The notes beneath the pieces were generated by a model. That model was not told the origin of the DNA. It was given only the letters and a program-made list of their open reading frames with translations, and ran no database searches. Of a stretch of 11,078 nucleotides of DNA, positions 1 through 8,596 are shown piece after piece (the first letter of the stretch is position 1; each line of letters begins with the position of its first letter). Both the position numbers and the translations under genes were made by a program. This DNA comes from Cyclostephanos tholiformis (lineage: Eukaryota > Bacillariophyta > Thalassiosirophyceae > Thalassiosirales > Thalassiosiraceae): assembly GCA_036939975.1 (NCBI GenBank), contig JALLPB010004302.1:1-11078 (forward strand), given 5' to 3'.

Positions 1-214
1 CTCTCTTGCACACGGTCATTTCTCATCATTCTCTCGCTATTCCCTCAACTCCAATAGGAATAAGTAGAGGTCCTCGCCGAACGAGAGGTAAAGATTTCGT
101 TCGCAGTGAATTGGTATTTACCATGTTGTTCATAAAGTAATATTAATATTTTTTTATTTTTTTATTGAGTCTCACACAAAAAAAAAGGACGAATCGACCG
201 CGCCGAGGCAGAAC
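1..214 (+). other. 5' flank / probable 5' UTR of the ankyrin-coiled-coil gene
   Basis: No coding frame is convincing here. The stretch from about 139 to 171 is very T-rich (ATATTAATATTTTTTTATTTTTTTATTG type), followed by an A-rich run at 177-186 just before the coding region. A low-complexity AT tract this close to the start is plausible promoter or 5' UTR sequence, but I see no defined TATA or initiator element that I would call with confidence. Confidence 0.35.
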
Positions 215-2275
215 ATGACTCGTGCTTCAATCACAGACCCCCGTGTTGCGAGGAGGAGCACCTCTTATGAGGTCGATGCCGTTAGTAACCCCACTGAAGT
301 CTTTCAAAGAATCAATAGAGGGGATTGGGAGGGGGCGTTGGATGCCGTGAGATGCAATCCTGCAGAAGCGAGGATCTGGATCTGTCGCAAATGCGATGAC
401 GATGGATTAGTCTGGCAGTATTTACCTCTCCATCTTATATGTCTTCAACGACGACCTCCATTTGAGTTGTTGCATGCGTTGTTGCAGCTTTACCCGCAAG
501 CCGCCTCTCTTCCTACACCCCACGATGGCAATTTGCCCATCCACTATGTCTGCGAAAGTGGATGCGAGGATGAAAATGTCTTCACTGCATTATTGACATC
601 CTTTCCCCAAAGCTTGGACGTCAAAAATAAAAAAGATAAAACTCCTTTGCTCATGTGTTATGCCAAATCTAGGGGGGTGTTAATGAAAGTATTGCGGCAG
701 AGGAACCCGTTACCTTTCAAAGATGTTAAGCAGCAGAGTAAACGTGAACACAATCAACAGTCGAGAAAACGGGTAGAGAGAAGAGATGACATTCATACGT
801 CTTGGAGAGAAACGCCGCCCTCTATTGAGCGTCGGCATACACCCCAAACTGTTCCGGCACCAAATGGTATTCCTGATTTCGTGCAAAAGGCCGATGCAAG
901 TGGCGGCAACGCTTCAAAGACCCCAAGAGCATCCAATTCAAGCCGCGATGACATTAATGAGTCTTGGAAGGAAACACCGCCTTCTGTTGAGCGCCGGCAT
1001 ACACACCAAACTGTGCCGGAACGATTTGCACAAGTTGATGTTCCAGATTTTGTGCAAAAGGCCGAGGCAAGTGACGGCAACACTTCAAAGACCCCAAGAG
1101 CATCCAATTTTAGTTGCTCGAGTAAAAAACTGTTGGAGAACAGAGAATCCTCAAGCATTGCATCCTCCAGTGGGAGTGAAGTTACCGATGCAGCAAAAGC
1201 CATAACCAATTTTGCACGATCTGCCATCAGTTATCTGTATCCATCATATGAAGGGGAGCCATCGCCTGAGCAAGATGAGAGACTAGTTCAACAGCAGGCA
1301 GAAACCCTGACTGAGATGAATTCTCCCCAGCAGAAAATCATTGACGAGCTGGTGAAAAAGGTGAATGAGCTGACTTTATCCATGGCAGCTAATACAGACG
1401 AGTCCAAGTTATGCGAACGAATCTTAGCCAAGGCTGAGGCAGACAATGTCGCATTCCGGACGCAAATTAATAGTCTAAATGATGAGAAGGAAGAGATTAG
1501 AATTGCGGCGGACCTGAAGGAAATGGCGAGCAATCAGTTATTTGATCAAATTAAGACGATTCTTAGTGAAAAAGGCTCGCAAATGAAGATCAATGCTTTT
1601 TCGGATGAAAACAGTACGTGCAATGTGCAGATTGTCGAAGCCCTCCAGACTGTCTTATCACACCTGGACAACAGGAATGAAATCCTATATTCCAAGATAG
1701 CTTTACTAGAAGCAGATGTTTCCAAGGGAGAAGTCGCCCTGAAAATGGCCCAGTCTAGGAACCAACTACTGGAAGGCGAAAACATCTCCTTTGCTAACAG
1801 ATTCCGTGAGTTGGAGTTGAAATTAACCATGTTGGAAGAGGACAGAGAGAAGGCTCAAATAAGGCTCCGTGAGTTGAAAGATCAGGTTAATACCCTGACA
1901 GTGATCAACCAATCGCTGCAGGAGCAGGTAGACTCTTCGCCGAATTGTCAAGTTAACCAGGAACTGGGCCGTCTCGATGCCGAGCTTGCTCAGATGAAAA
2001 AAGTGAAAGCTGAGACTGACCTATTGCAAGCAGCAGAGATTGAGAAAAGGACAAAGTCTCTGATCGAAAAGAACCAATCTCTGAGAGAGACAATACTGTT
2101 GAACAATGAAAAGTACTCAAAGAAAGTGCAGGAGCTGGGTGAAAAGTATTCTTTATTAGGGAAGGCGAACTTGGAGTTGAGGCAGCGATTGGGCGGAGAT
2201 TCGAGTGGCGAAGCTCAATCACACGTGAAAGTGTGGTTGGAAGGAGATAAGAAGGCGTTGTTGTATGAAGTTTGA
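215..2275 (+). CDS. Ankyrin-like / coiled-coil protein, 686 aa
   Basis: A single uninterrupted ATG-to-TGA frame. Residues about 27-165 look like degenerate ankyrin-type repeats: 'YLPLHLICLQRRPPFELLHALLQLYP' (69-94, shown in part), 'GNLPIHYVCESG' (105-116) and 'DKTPLLMCYAKS' (141-152), each followed by a helix-like L-rich stretch ending in P, a pattern common in diatom 'LPLH' proteins. Residues about 190-300 form a charged linker made of two tandem copies of a 54/57-residue unit. From about residue 355 to 670 the protein is rich in E, K, Q and L with heptad-like spacing, which indicates a long coiled coil. No signal peptide or membrane segment is visible, so a cytosolic or cytoskeletal scaffold role is the simplest inference; no enzymatic motif is seen. 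The gene converges with the carrier gene ending at 2517. The exact function is unknown. Confidence 0.85.
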   Translation: MTRASITDPRVARRSTSYEVDAVSNPTEVFQRINRGDWEGALDAVRCNPAEARIWICRKCDDDGLVWQYLPLHLICLQRRPPFELLHALLQLYPQAASLPTPHDGNLPIHYVCESGCEDENVFTALLTSFPQSLDVKNKKDKTPLLMCYAKSRGVLMKVLRQRNPLPFKDVKQQSKREHNQQSRKRVERRDDIHTSWRETPPSIERRHTPQTVPAPNGIPDFVQKADASGGNASKTPRASNSSRDDINESWKETPPSVERRHTHQTVPERFAQVDVPDFVQKAEASDGNTSKTPRASNFSCSSKKLLENRESSSIASSSGSEVTDAAKAITNFARSAISYLYPSYEGEPSPEQDERLVQQQAETLTEMNSPQQKIIDELVKKVNELTLSMAANTDESKLCERILAKAEADNVAFRTQINSLNDEKEEIRIAADLKEMASNQLFDQIKTILSEKGSQMKINAFSDENSTCNVQIVEALQTVLSHLDNRNEILYSKIALLEADVSKGEVALKMAQSRNQLLEGENISFANRFRELELKLTMLEEDREKAQIRLRELKDQVNTLTVINQSLQEQVDSSPNCQVNQELGRLDAELAQMKKVKAETDLLQAAEIEKRTKSLIEKNQSLRETILLNNEKYSKKVQELGEKYSLLGKANLELRQRLGGDSSGEAQSHVKVWLEGDKKALLYEV
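782..1114 (+). repeat. In-frame tandem duplication inside the ankyrin-coiled-coil gene
   Basis: Unit 1 is 782-943 (162 nt, 54 aa) and unit 2 is 944-1114 (171 nt, 57 aa). Both begin RDDI, carry SW-(R/K)-ETPPS-(I/V)-ERRHT, then QTVP, PDFVQKA and end SKTPRASN. Unit 2 has three extra residues after QTVP. The nucleotide copies are still clearly similar along their whole length, so the duplication is fairly young or is being homogenised. The repeated PDFVQKA and ETPPS segments could be short linear binding or phosphorylation motifs, but this is inference. Confidence 0.9.
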
Positions 2276-2516
2276 TTGTTGTAAAAAAGAGAACTTCCGT
2301 CATGACAGAAGGAGGAGACAGGAGGCCGACGTTTGGGTACGGTCCCCCTCGCCGGCATAGAAGGGATGAGTTAGTCACAGTTGTCTATCAAAATAAACTT
2401 TAGCTTCATATTGTGACTCTGTTGCACAGGACAGATAAGAAGAACTTTGACATCAGATCAGGTATTTAAGCCTGTTGATTTTTGCTAATTAAGAAGTGGG
2501 AGTCGGCCGTATAATA
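2276..2516. terminator. Convergent 3' ends; possible poly(A) signal AATAAA at 2392-2397
   Basis: This 241-bp gap separates two convergent genes. An AATAAA hexamer lies at 2392-2397, about 120 nt after the stop of the upstream plus-strand gene, and is a reasonable polyadenylation signal for it. A short near-palindrome lies at 2294-2311 (CTTCCGTCATGACAGAAG). No matching hexamer is obvious for the minus-strand carrier gene. Diatom poly(A) signals are often weak, so confidence is modest. Confidence 0.4.
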
Positions 2517-4084
2517 CTACATATTCATTTGGAAATACTTCCACAGGACACTAAAAAGGGCTCCTTGAATCGCGTTTGTCAATAATCGCGTCTGCAGTCC
2601 ACGCCCAAGCAGGCCCAATACGCCATCGTTTTGAATGATAAGTGCTATTGCTTCTTTGTACGAAATCTCGTTCTTACCATCTCCCCCAAGACTCGCCGTT
2701 TGTTTCGTAGTCTTGATCACTTGGTTATTGAATTTATCAGATATCGCACGTCTTTTCAAATAATAAGTAGCACAAGCAAGGACTCACCACGCAAACTATT
2801 CGAGACGACATCCGATACACTCGATGCCGAGAGACCAAGCACCGCAGACCTGACAAGAAACAGGAGAATATCATCCTCTTTGGCGATCTGTGGAATTTTC
2901 TCGTTCAAGAAGTTGTAAGTTGTAAACCAAGGAAAGTGTCCCGCAGTTGTTGCTGCAGCACTCGCAAGAGCGCCCTGATAAAGGGGAGCTGGTCCACGCT
3001 CGAGCACTCGTTCCTTGAGCCTATTCAAACCATCCGATCCTTCCACTTGCAGTACAGTTTTGCTAGTATCAATAGGCATAAGGACGATACGCCAAAGTCC
3101 GGCCGATATGCTTCCTGCTGCAGTTCTACAATCGAGGATAAAGTTAGTTTTATTTCTCAAAAAGAAAGTGAAATTCCGAAGCGTCTCCTTACTTGATAGG
3201 GATTGGTAATGATGCAGTTTCTGGTATGCTCTCCAGCAGTGCTAAGATCCCAACATTCGCCGCCGTATCTCCGAATCGAGTGAGTGGACCCTTCGACAGG
3301 ATTTCAGGAGATGAGACGGGCATGCAGCGATAGAAGATGCGAGGAATATGATTGCGGGATCGTACCTGAATAAGAGCAAAGGAGAGTCCTTGATATAATC
3401 TTGGAATGCCTCCTTCTTCGTAAAGTTTTTTTAGCGAAGATGAGAGCGTGCCCCCTATGAAATCGTATCGGAAAGAAAGAGCAAGGAGAGGGAACGGCAC
3501 GCGGTCACTCCAGTGTGTGAAACAAGCAAATCGTAGACCGCGCTAATTTCATGTAATAGCTCAATGAAAAATCAATAACTCTACTCACCAAAGCGATATT
3601 GATAGTTCATGGTAGTCCTCAACCACATGAGAGAGAAAACTTGAACCACAGCGGCCGCCGCACCCGCTTTCCCCCCGCCCATTGCCTTTTTTGCCGCTCT
3701 TTCGATGATAGCGCGAACGTCGATGGCTTCGACTGCCGATGAGGACGAATCTGTATATACCGATGAGGTTGTCATCGAAACGTCAACCGATGATGCAGGT
3801 TCATGAATCATTGGATCTTGCGAAGCCTCGGCGGCCGCATCCGCATTTTCGGGTGCAGCCAGAATGAGCGCGGCGCAAACCGCAGAGAGGAAGAAAGCCC
3901 GTCTATCGACTCCACCCGGAATCCCAACAGCATCATTATTTTTCGGCCTCGGTATCCACATCAAATCCTTCTCATATTTGTTCGTCGACGCAATTATATT
4001 ACGAGCTGATCCGACGGATAACCCATCGATGAGCTGAACATGGACAGTGAAGAACAAGACCACGGCAAGTCTCGAGCGCGACAT
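2517..4084 (-). CDS. Mitochondrial-carrier-family protein with organelle-targeting N-terminus, five exons, 407 aa
   Basis: Exons on the minus strand are 4084-3589, 3454-3366, 3290-3193, 3125-2788 and 2719-2517. The introns are GT-AG, 134, 75, 67 and 68 nt. They sum to 1224 nt in one frame. Residues 1-22 look like a signal peptide ([18 protein letters not shown]). Residues 61-85 have RR followed by a hydrophobic stretch and 'ADAAA', like a second, plastid-type or Tat-like signal. Residues about 144-407 are the carrier. The clearest signature is P245-I-D-T-S-K250 followed by TVLQVEG, matching PxDxxK. The first ([16 protein letters not shown], 151-166) and third ([13 protein letters not shown], 337-349) repeats are degenerate and lack the usual Pro/Asp. 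Family members exchange metabolites across organelle inner membranes; the substrate cannot be read here. I chose the ATG at 4084 because the in-frame upstream ATG (4177) would make a small dispersed repeat coding and would bury the signal peptide. Confidence 0.85.
2720..2787 (-). other. Carrier gene intron 4 (68 nt)
   Basis: The donor is CGTG|GTGAGT and the acceptor is AACCAAG|TGATC. Splicing joins [12 protein letters not shown] across a split G|TG valine codon, restoring the third carrier repeat. Unspliced, the frame stops within the intron. Confidence 0.85.
3126..3192 (-). other. Carrier gene intron 3 (67 nt)
   Basis: The donor is ATCAA|GTAAGG and the acceptor is GATTGTAG|AACTG. Splicing joins PIPI-K-TAAGS across a split AA|A lysine codon. 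Unspliced, the frame ends at once in TAA. Confidence 0.85.
3291..3365 (-). other. Carrier gene intron 2 (75 nt, stop-free, multiple of three)
   Basis: The donor is CAG|GTACGA and the acceptor is TCGAAG|GG. Splicing gives [12 protein letters not shown], the continuity expected of this carrier family. The intron has no in-frame stop and is 25 codons long, so retention would insert 25 residues without breaking the frame. Confidence 0.75.
3455..3588 (-). other. Carrier gene intron 1 (134 nt)
   Basis: The donor is GTGAGT at 3588-3583 and the acceptor is TTTCATAG ending at 3455. The splice falls after the first base of a Gly codon (FG|GTLSS). Without splicing the frame stops at TAG 3583-3581, three residues after YRFG. 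Confidence 0.85.
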
Positions 4085-4103
4085 GATGATTTTGAAGATG
4101 CCA

Positions 4104-4146
4104 GCTACCAGCGGGATAAAGCGTTCGTAGGGATAAAGTGTTCGTG
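4104..4146 (+). repeat. Copy A of a small dispersed repeat, with a 17-bp internal tandem
   Basis: 4104-4125 matches the reverse complement of 9650-9671 at 20 of 22 positions, both differences being transitions. Inside, GGGATAAAGCGTTCGTA (4113-4129) is followed directly by GGGATAAAGTGTTCGTG (4130-4146), a 15/17 tandem copy. It sits about 20-60 nt upstream of the chosen carrier start, so it is probably in that gene's 5' UTR or core promoter. Confidence 0.7.
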
Positions 4147-4177
4147 AGCAGACTCCGAAAAAAAAGCCACATCGCAC

Positions 4178-4768
4178 AACCTCCGAAAATGGCCACCGTA
4201 CAGCTAGCCTCCAACCCCATTGCCGATTTTCGCCATAACTCGGCCAATTTTTATGATATAGAAATTCCGATCAAACCAAAATGATCCTCCTGACCGCGCG
4301 CACAACCCTATTGGAGCGCAGTTGCGCTGCGCAATGGTTTGTTCATGCGCCGGCGTCCTGACGACACACCTCTGTTTTTATCTATTATTTCATCATTATC
4401 ATGGACGTTGATGATGATGGCATGGAAAAATTACTCCACAATCAATCGGATTCGGGTCGCCGACGTAGGGGAAGCGGGAGATGAATTTGTGGGGTTGGGA
4501 GGCACTCTTGCAGGGGGGGATGGCCGCTACCAGATCGACACAGTTGACAAAAAAATCGTGGAGAATATTGGGGGAACACAACAATCACCAATGGCACTAC
4601 CGTTGTTGCTGGTGGCTGTTTCTACTTTCTCCCTATTCAAATTATGGTATATTCAAATATATTCGAATGCTGGTGCAACAGTTTCAATGACGACACATAA
4701 CACAACCTCACGTGCCGCCAAAGGGAAAGCAACAATCCGCCATAATTTTAATTTGTTGTTGGATCAAC
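4178..4768. other. Intergenic region between the carrier gene and the transposase-like gene
   Basis: No convincing gene. A 155-codon plus-strand frame (4339-4806) starts with ATG but resembles nothing I know and overlaps the transposase start in another frame. The region holds a GC-rich palindromic spot at 4315-4333 (GCGCAG...CTGCGC), the motif TGACCGCGCGC at 4291-4301 that recurs inverted at 8805-8815, and three copies of TATTC(A/G)AAT at 4634-4642, 4650-4658 and 4660-4668, within 135 bp upstream of the transposase ATG. These could be element-end and promoter sequences, but that is inference. Confidence 0.4.
4634..4668 (+). promoter_or_regulatory. Three close copies of TATTC(A/G)AAT upstream of the transposase-like gene
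   Basis: TATTCAAAT occurs at 4634-4642 and 4650-4658, and TATTCGAAT at 4660-4668. The last contains the palindrome ATTCGAAT. The cluster lies 101-135 bp before the ATG at 4769. Clustered AT-rich near-palindromes there are compatible with a promoter or a binding site for the element's own protein, but the region is AT-rich and chance is possible. Confidence 0.3.
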
Positions 4769-7700
4769 ATGCGCACCCAGCCTACCTCCAACAGTGGATA
4801 CGATAACTACCAGTCAATCAGTGGTGGTGGTCGAGGCACTTCAGATTCACCTGTATCCATTCGGACTAAAAGTGATGTACAATTTGATGCAACAAAGGTA
4901 CTGTTGATCACTGCCAGCAATCTGGAGAGAGCTGCTAAGGTTTTGGACGATTACACCAGACTTTTCATCAACATTCACACTTCTCGAAACGAAATAATTG
5001 CAAAGTCACGGCAATTGAAGAACATCATTAGGCCATTGGTTTCACGTGCTGCTACATCTCTCAACGACATCAGCAAAAGCCTTGCTCCAATTCCCTCTGT
5101 AAAATATCTCCACGACAGAAATGAACGTAAGAGGGTACGTGAAGTGGTGGACGAGAGCAATAGTAGAATGTCACCAGAATTGCAGCTTCTTTCTGACTAT
5201 GTATTGCAAGAGGAGAGGAAGATGAAAGGTGTTGCCAACAGTATCACACCATCTAAGAAGAGAACTAAGACAAATGTAACCATTACTCCACCGTCCGATG
5301 GAGTTCAATACCGTAAATCTGAAGTCGTGATTGAACTACGGAAGTACAAGAAGGGATCCAAGGAAATATGCACAGCTATGAATGACATGATCAATCTGGG
5401 CTATGTACCATGTACTGTACAAACACTTCGTCGGATGATGTCATTAGATGCTGAAGGCAAACCAACACCAGATACACCATGGACGAAAGGCAGAATACCG
5501 ATTGCCAGTCTTGAAGAGGTGCAAACCATGGCAGAGGAATTACAATCTAGATCTGGTCGTGGCTGGTCTTCAGGTGAAATATCCAACATGTTGGTAGAGA
5601 TTCAATCAAAGAAGATAAACGATGAAGGATGTGTTCCTTTGACAACTCCTACAATTGATAAGAAAACGGTCAGGAATTATACTGCTTTGCTTGCTGATCA
5701 AACTAACATGTCCATTTCCCAATCATGCATCATGAAGACAACAACAAGGAATGCGGCCGAGCATTCACTTCGTGGGCCAATCTGCAACCTTGCATTAATA
5801 GCTTACACTCATTTCATTCCCGTGTCAAATGAAGATCCTCATCTAAGAGCTGAACTAAAAAGGCTGCCAAAGTCTACTCAAAGGTTGGTAGATGCAGTCT
5901 CTGCATTTTGGGGTACTCATATTGTTCCAGTTCGTCCAGAACTTATCATATCAACAGATGATACAACAGAATACATTTTTGAAGGAACAAAGGATGTGGC
6001 TCCAAAGTTTGTTCTTGCCACCAAGACTTCTATCCTGAAGAGAGGAACAAGTGCAATCTATCGGCCAGAAGACAGCAAGGCAATGAATGGTATGTGAGTG
6101 AAACTCACATTTTCATTCACAGCAGGTGGCAATAGCTTTTCAGTAGCAGTGACAGTGTCGGGTCTCACCGAAAAAGAGATGCCACCGGGAGAAGATTTCA
6201 TTCATGTTGAAATTCCAGGGATGTGTATTGGTGGTGGTGATGTTGGAGTTGGCATAGGTTCCAGCCAACAAGTTGGTCATTTATTTCTGATGAGAAATTC
6301 TGAAGGTGCCGAGAAAGAGCGCTTCAATTACTATCAGAAACAAATTCTCATTCCAGGTATTCACCAGCAGCGCAAGAAGTATTGTGACTTTGATATCAAA
6401 GAAGGTGAAGAAATCCCTGATGAATTGATCGCAGTTACATGGTGTGATGGTGACTTGTCACAAATTTATGCCATCGTGAATGATATTGACCAGTTTACAG
6501 AGAACAAAATTATTCCTAACAAACAAAACGCAGCACGGTCTGGTGTGGAACAACCAGCTGATCTTTGTCGTGTATTTAAAGGAATAAAGAGTGAGATCTC
6601 ATCTCAGTCGGTAAAAGACATACCAGCTGATAGGTGTCCAATGAAAAAGCTTGTGATGGGCATCTTTGATCGACAAGAATTAAAGTCACTCACTCTTAAG
6701 CCAAACAAGAAGAATGCGTTGATTGATTTTCTTGCAACACTTCCAGACATATTGACAAAAACATGCACAAGGAAAAACATTGTGCATGGGTTTCTGGAAG
6801 CCGGTAAGTCATACTGCATTGGATGATTGTTGCATTTGACGCCCAGTCTTTCTCACACATCGTATTGATCATGTTCCCAAGGAATTATTAACCCTGATGT
6901 ACAACGATGGCCAGTATGGGATAAGATCTTGGCAACTTGTCGCCAGAAGATTGAACGGGAAGAATATGACAGTATCATCAGAAATTTCAATCACTACCTG
7001 AGTATTATGGAAGATCAAGGACATATCCCTGACCATTACTTTGATGAATGTGGAGTTAGGCAGGATAAGGACGTTCATGGAAAAGTTGTTGTTAGATCAG
7101 CAACGATTTCACAGGAAAGTTATCAGCGTTCGAAATGTTTGAGTCACGAATATCAAAAGAACTTACGTCATGAACGTCATCAGTCAATCCAGGCAAAATT
7201 AACCGAGAAGATGATCGCTGAAAATGCAAAGCATCAGTTGAGGATTGAGGCAAATAGAGAAGTGGTTGCACTCATCTGTCAGAAGCTCCAGAAGGAGAAG
7301 GTAATTGGAGAAGATGAGTTCGGAGAAGAGCATCTTGAGAAATCCACACTAGAGATCTTTGCGGGTTTGACTAATGCCCAGCTAGAGGCATTCATCTTTG
7401 CATGTGACACAAACTACCGCACCAAAGCCTCTCTGCCTGCGAAAGGAACATTGGAAGAAGCCAAGACCAATACTGATTCAACCAAGAGGAAACGCATCCA
7501 AGTTGCATTTGATTGTCGAATGATGACTAACTATATTGAAGGAAACCAACCACATGATATGTCTCGGGTTGTGGACGATGAGGTAGTAGGAATTATGCAG
7601 GTGCAGCGGATCATATTGAACAAAGACGACACCATCTTACCATCGACATTGCTATCACATGAGTCATGGGTAAAATATGCGGTGGACCTCCTTGGCCTGG

Positions 7701-8488
7701 ACAAGATTACATCATCACCAATGGAATTAACATCATTCGATAAAGAAAAGGCCGACAATCTGTTGAGAAAGTTAGAAGCACGATTCAGATCACACATTAA
7801 GGCAAGAATCAATGATACATCAAAATGCAATCACTGGGTACTCACACTTGCTTACAAAAATTTGCCTGTGGTGGCTGCGTGCATGATTCTATCTAAACAT
7901 CTTGCAATGGATATCAAGTGTCTTGGAAAGTTGTCATGTCTTCTGGCCCCAAACACAATTACATTCATACCTTGTGTGGACAACAGCTCGATAAATCGTG
8001 AAGGAGCATATTTGTACTTTGACAACAACAGGGGCGTCTTTATTAGGAGTGGGAAAGTTGTTAGGTGGGGATTCGTTGACAGACACAAAGAGCATATGGC
8101 TGAGTCAAAAAAGGACAAACCAGAGTCAGACTTCTACTTACTGTATCCTTCAAAGCATGGTAGAAGAAGCGACAACCGGGAGTTGTTGGGTCATTTCGAG
8201 AATCTCACTCAGATAGTTGTGGCTGGGTTTGATGTTTCTTCTGCATCTGCGATGTTTATGAATAAGAATCACGAACAGGGAGGGTTACTTATCATGAACA
8301 ATGATGATCTTCATCGAATAGAATCGGTGCTGAAGACAAAACATTTATCGCAACTCCAAAAATGTCAGGAATTCATTGCATACCTATTTGAGTTTGGTTA
8401 CGACTTGGTGATCAACCCAGATTTGAACGTATCACGCAGTCCAGGGTTCGAGTCGTTCCTGTGTATTTATGGAGGATCAGGAGATTAG
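4769..8488 (+). pseudogene. Large DDE-transposase-like protein with GIY-YIG-like C-terminal region; one in-frame TGA, one intron
   Basis: Exons 4769-6803 and 6882-8488 join in frame into 1213 codons, with a single internal stop, TGA, at codon 443 (6095-6097). The first ATG in frame is 4769; the reading frame upstream is closed at 4688-4690. Residues about 190-240 (ELRKYKKGSKEI..., VQTLRRMMS) look like a helix-turn-helix-type DNA-binding region. 'ELIISTDDTTEYIF' carries D397/D398, and 'AVTWCDGDLSQIYAI' carries D560 and D562, about 162 residues later; these are plausible first and second DDE catalytic acids. The third acid is not identified. 'AFIFACDTN...SLPAKGTLEEA' lies after a helical K/E-rich stretch. 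Near the C-terminus, 'GAYLYF' (1053-1058), 'VFIRSGK' (1064-1070), 'DRHKEH' (1078-1083) and E1118 ('HFENLTQ') follow the order of GIY-YIG motifs. I do not recognise a named superfamily. If the TGA is not read through, the protein is broken; the rest of the frame is fully open, so inactivation looks recent. Confidence 0.7.
6804..6881 (+). other. Intron in the transposase-like gene (78 nt)
   Basis: The donor is GCCG|GTAAGT (6804-) and the acceptor is TTCCCAAG (ending 6881). Removing it joins GFLEA-G-IINPDVQRWP across a split G|GA glycine codon, and the downstream frame is then open to 8488. Unspliced, the upstream frame stops at TGA 6824-6826. The size is in line with the carrier introns nearby, which suggests a host-adapted gene. 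Confidence 0.85.
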
Positions 8489-8596
8489 GTGTTTTAGTAT
8501 ATGTTATTTCACTTGATTAAATAAGCAAAGCATTATGATACTGACTACCATTGAGTATTATCTTCTAAGTTGATTGTTGTATTGCAATTGCTCAGG
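8489..8596 (+). other. 3' flank of the transposase-like gene
   Basis: AT-rich sequence with no gene. A possible weak poly(A)-like sequence, TTAAATAAGC, lies at about 8516-8525. It ends where the GC-rich inverted-repeat cluster begins. Confidence 0.4.

Noticed and set aside
793..2378. Several minus-strand frames of 80-144 codons opposite the ankyrin-coiled-coil gene
   Set aside because: They are antisense shadows of a strongly supported coding frame and show no independent protein features.
3999..4247. 82-codon minus-strand frame upstream of and overlapping the carrier N-terminus
   Set aside because: It is out of frame with the carrier and covers the small dispersed repeat; no coding signal beyond openness.
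4339..4806. 155-codon plus-strand open frame with a hydrophobic segment near residue 90-110
   Set aside because: No family resemblance, low-complexity composition, and it overlaps the transposase-like start in a different frame; more likely a chance frame.
6091..6123. A 33-nt GTATGT...CACAG unit that could be read as an intron removing the TGA
   Set aside because: Too short for splicing compared with the 67-134 nt introns nearby, and it would delete the VKLTFSFTA strand, which reads as native protein continuing on both sides.
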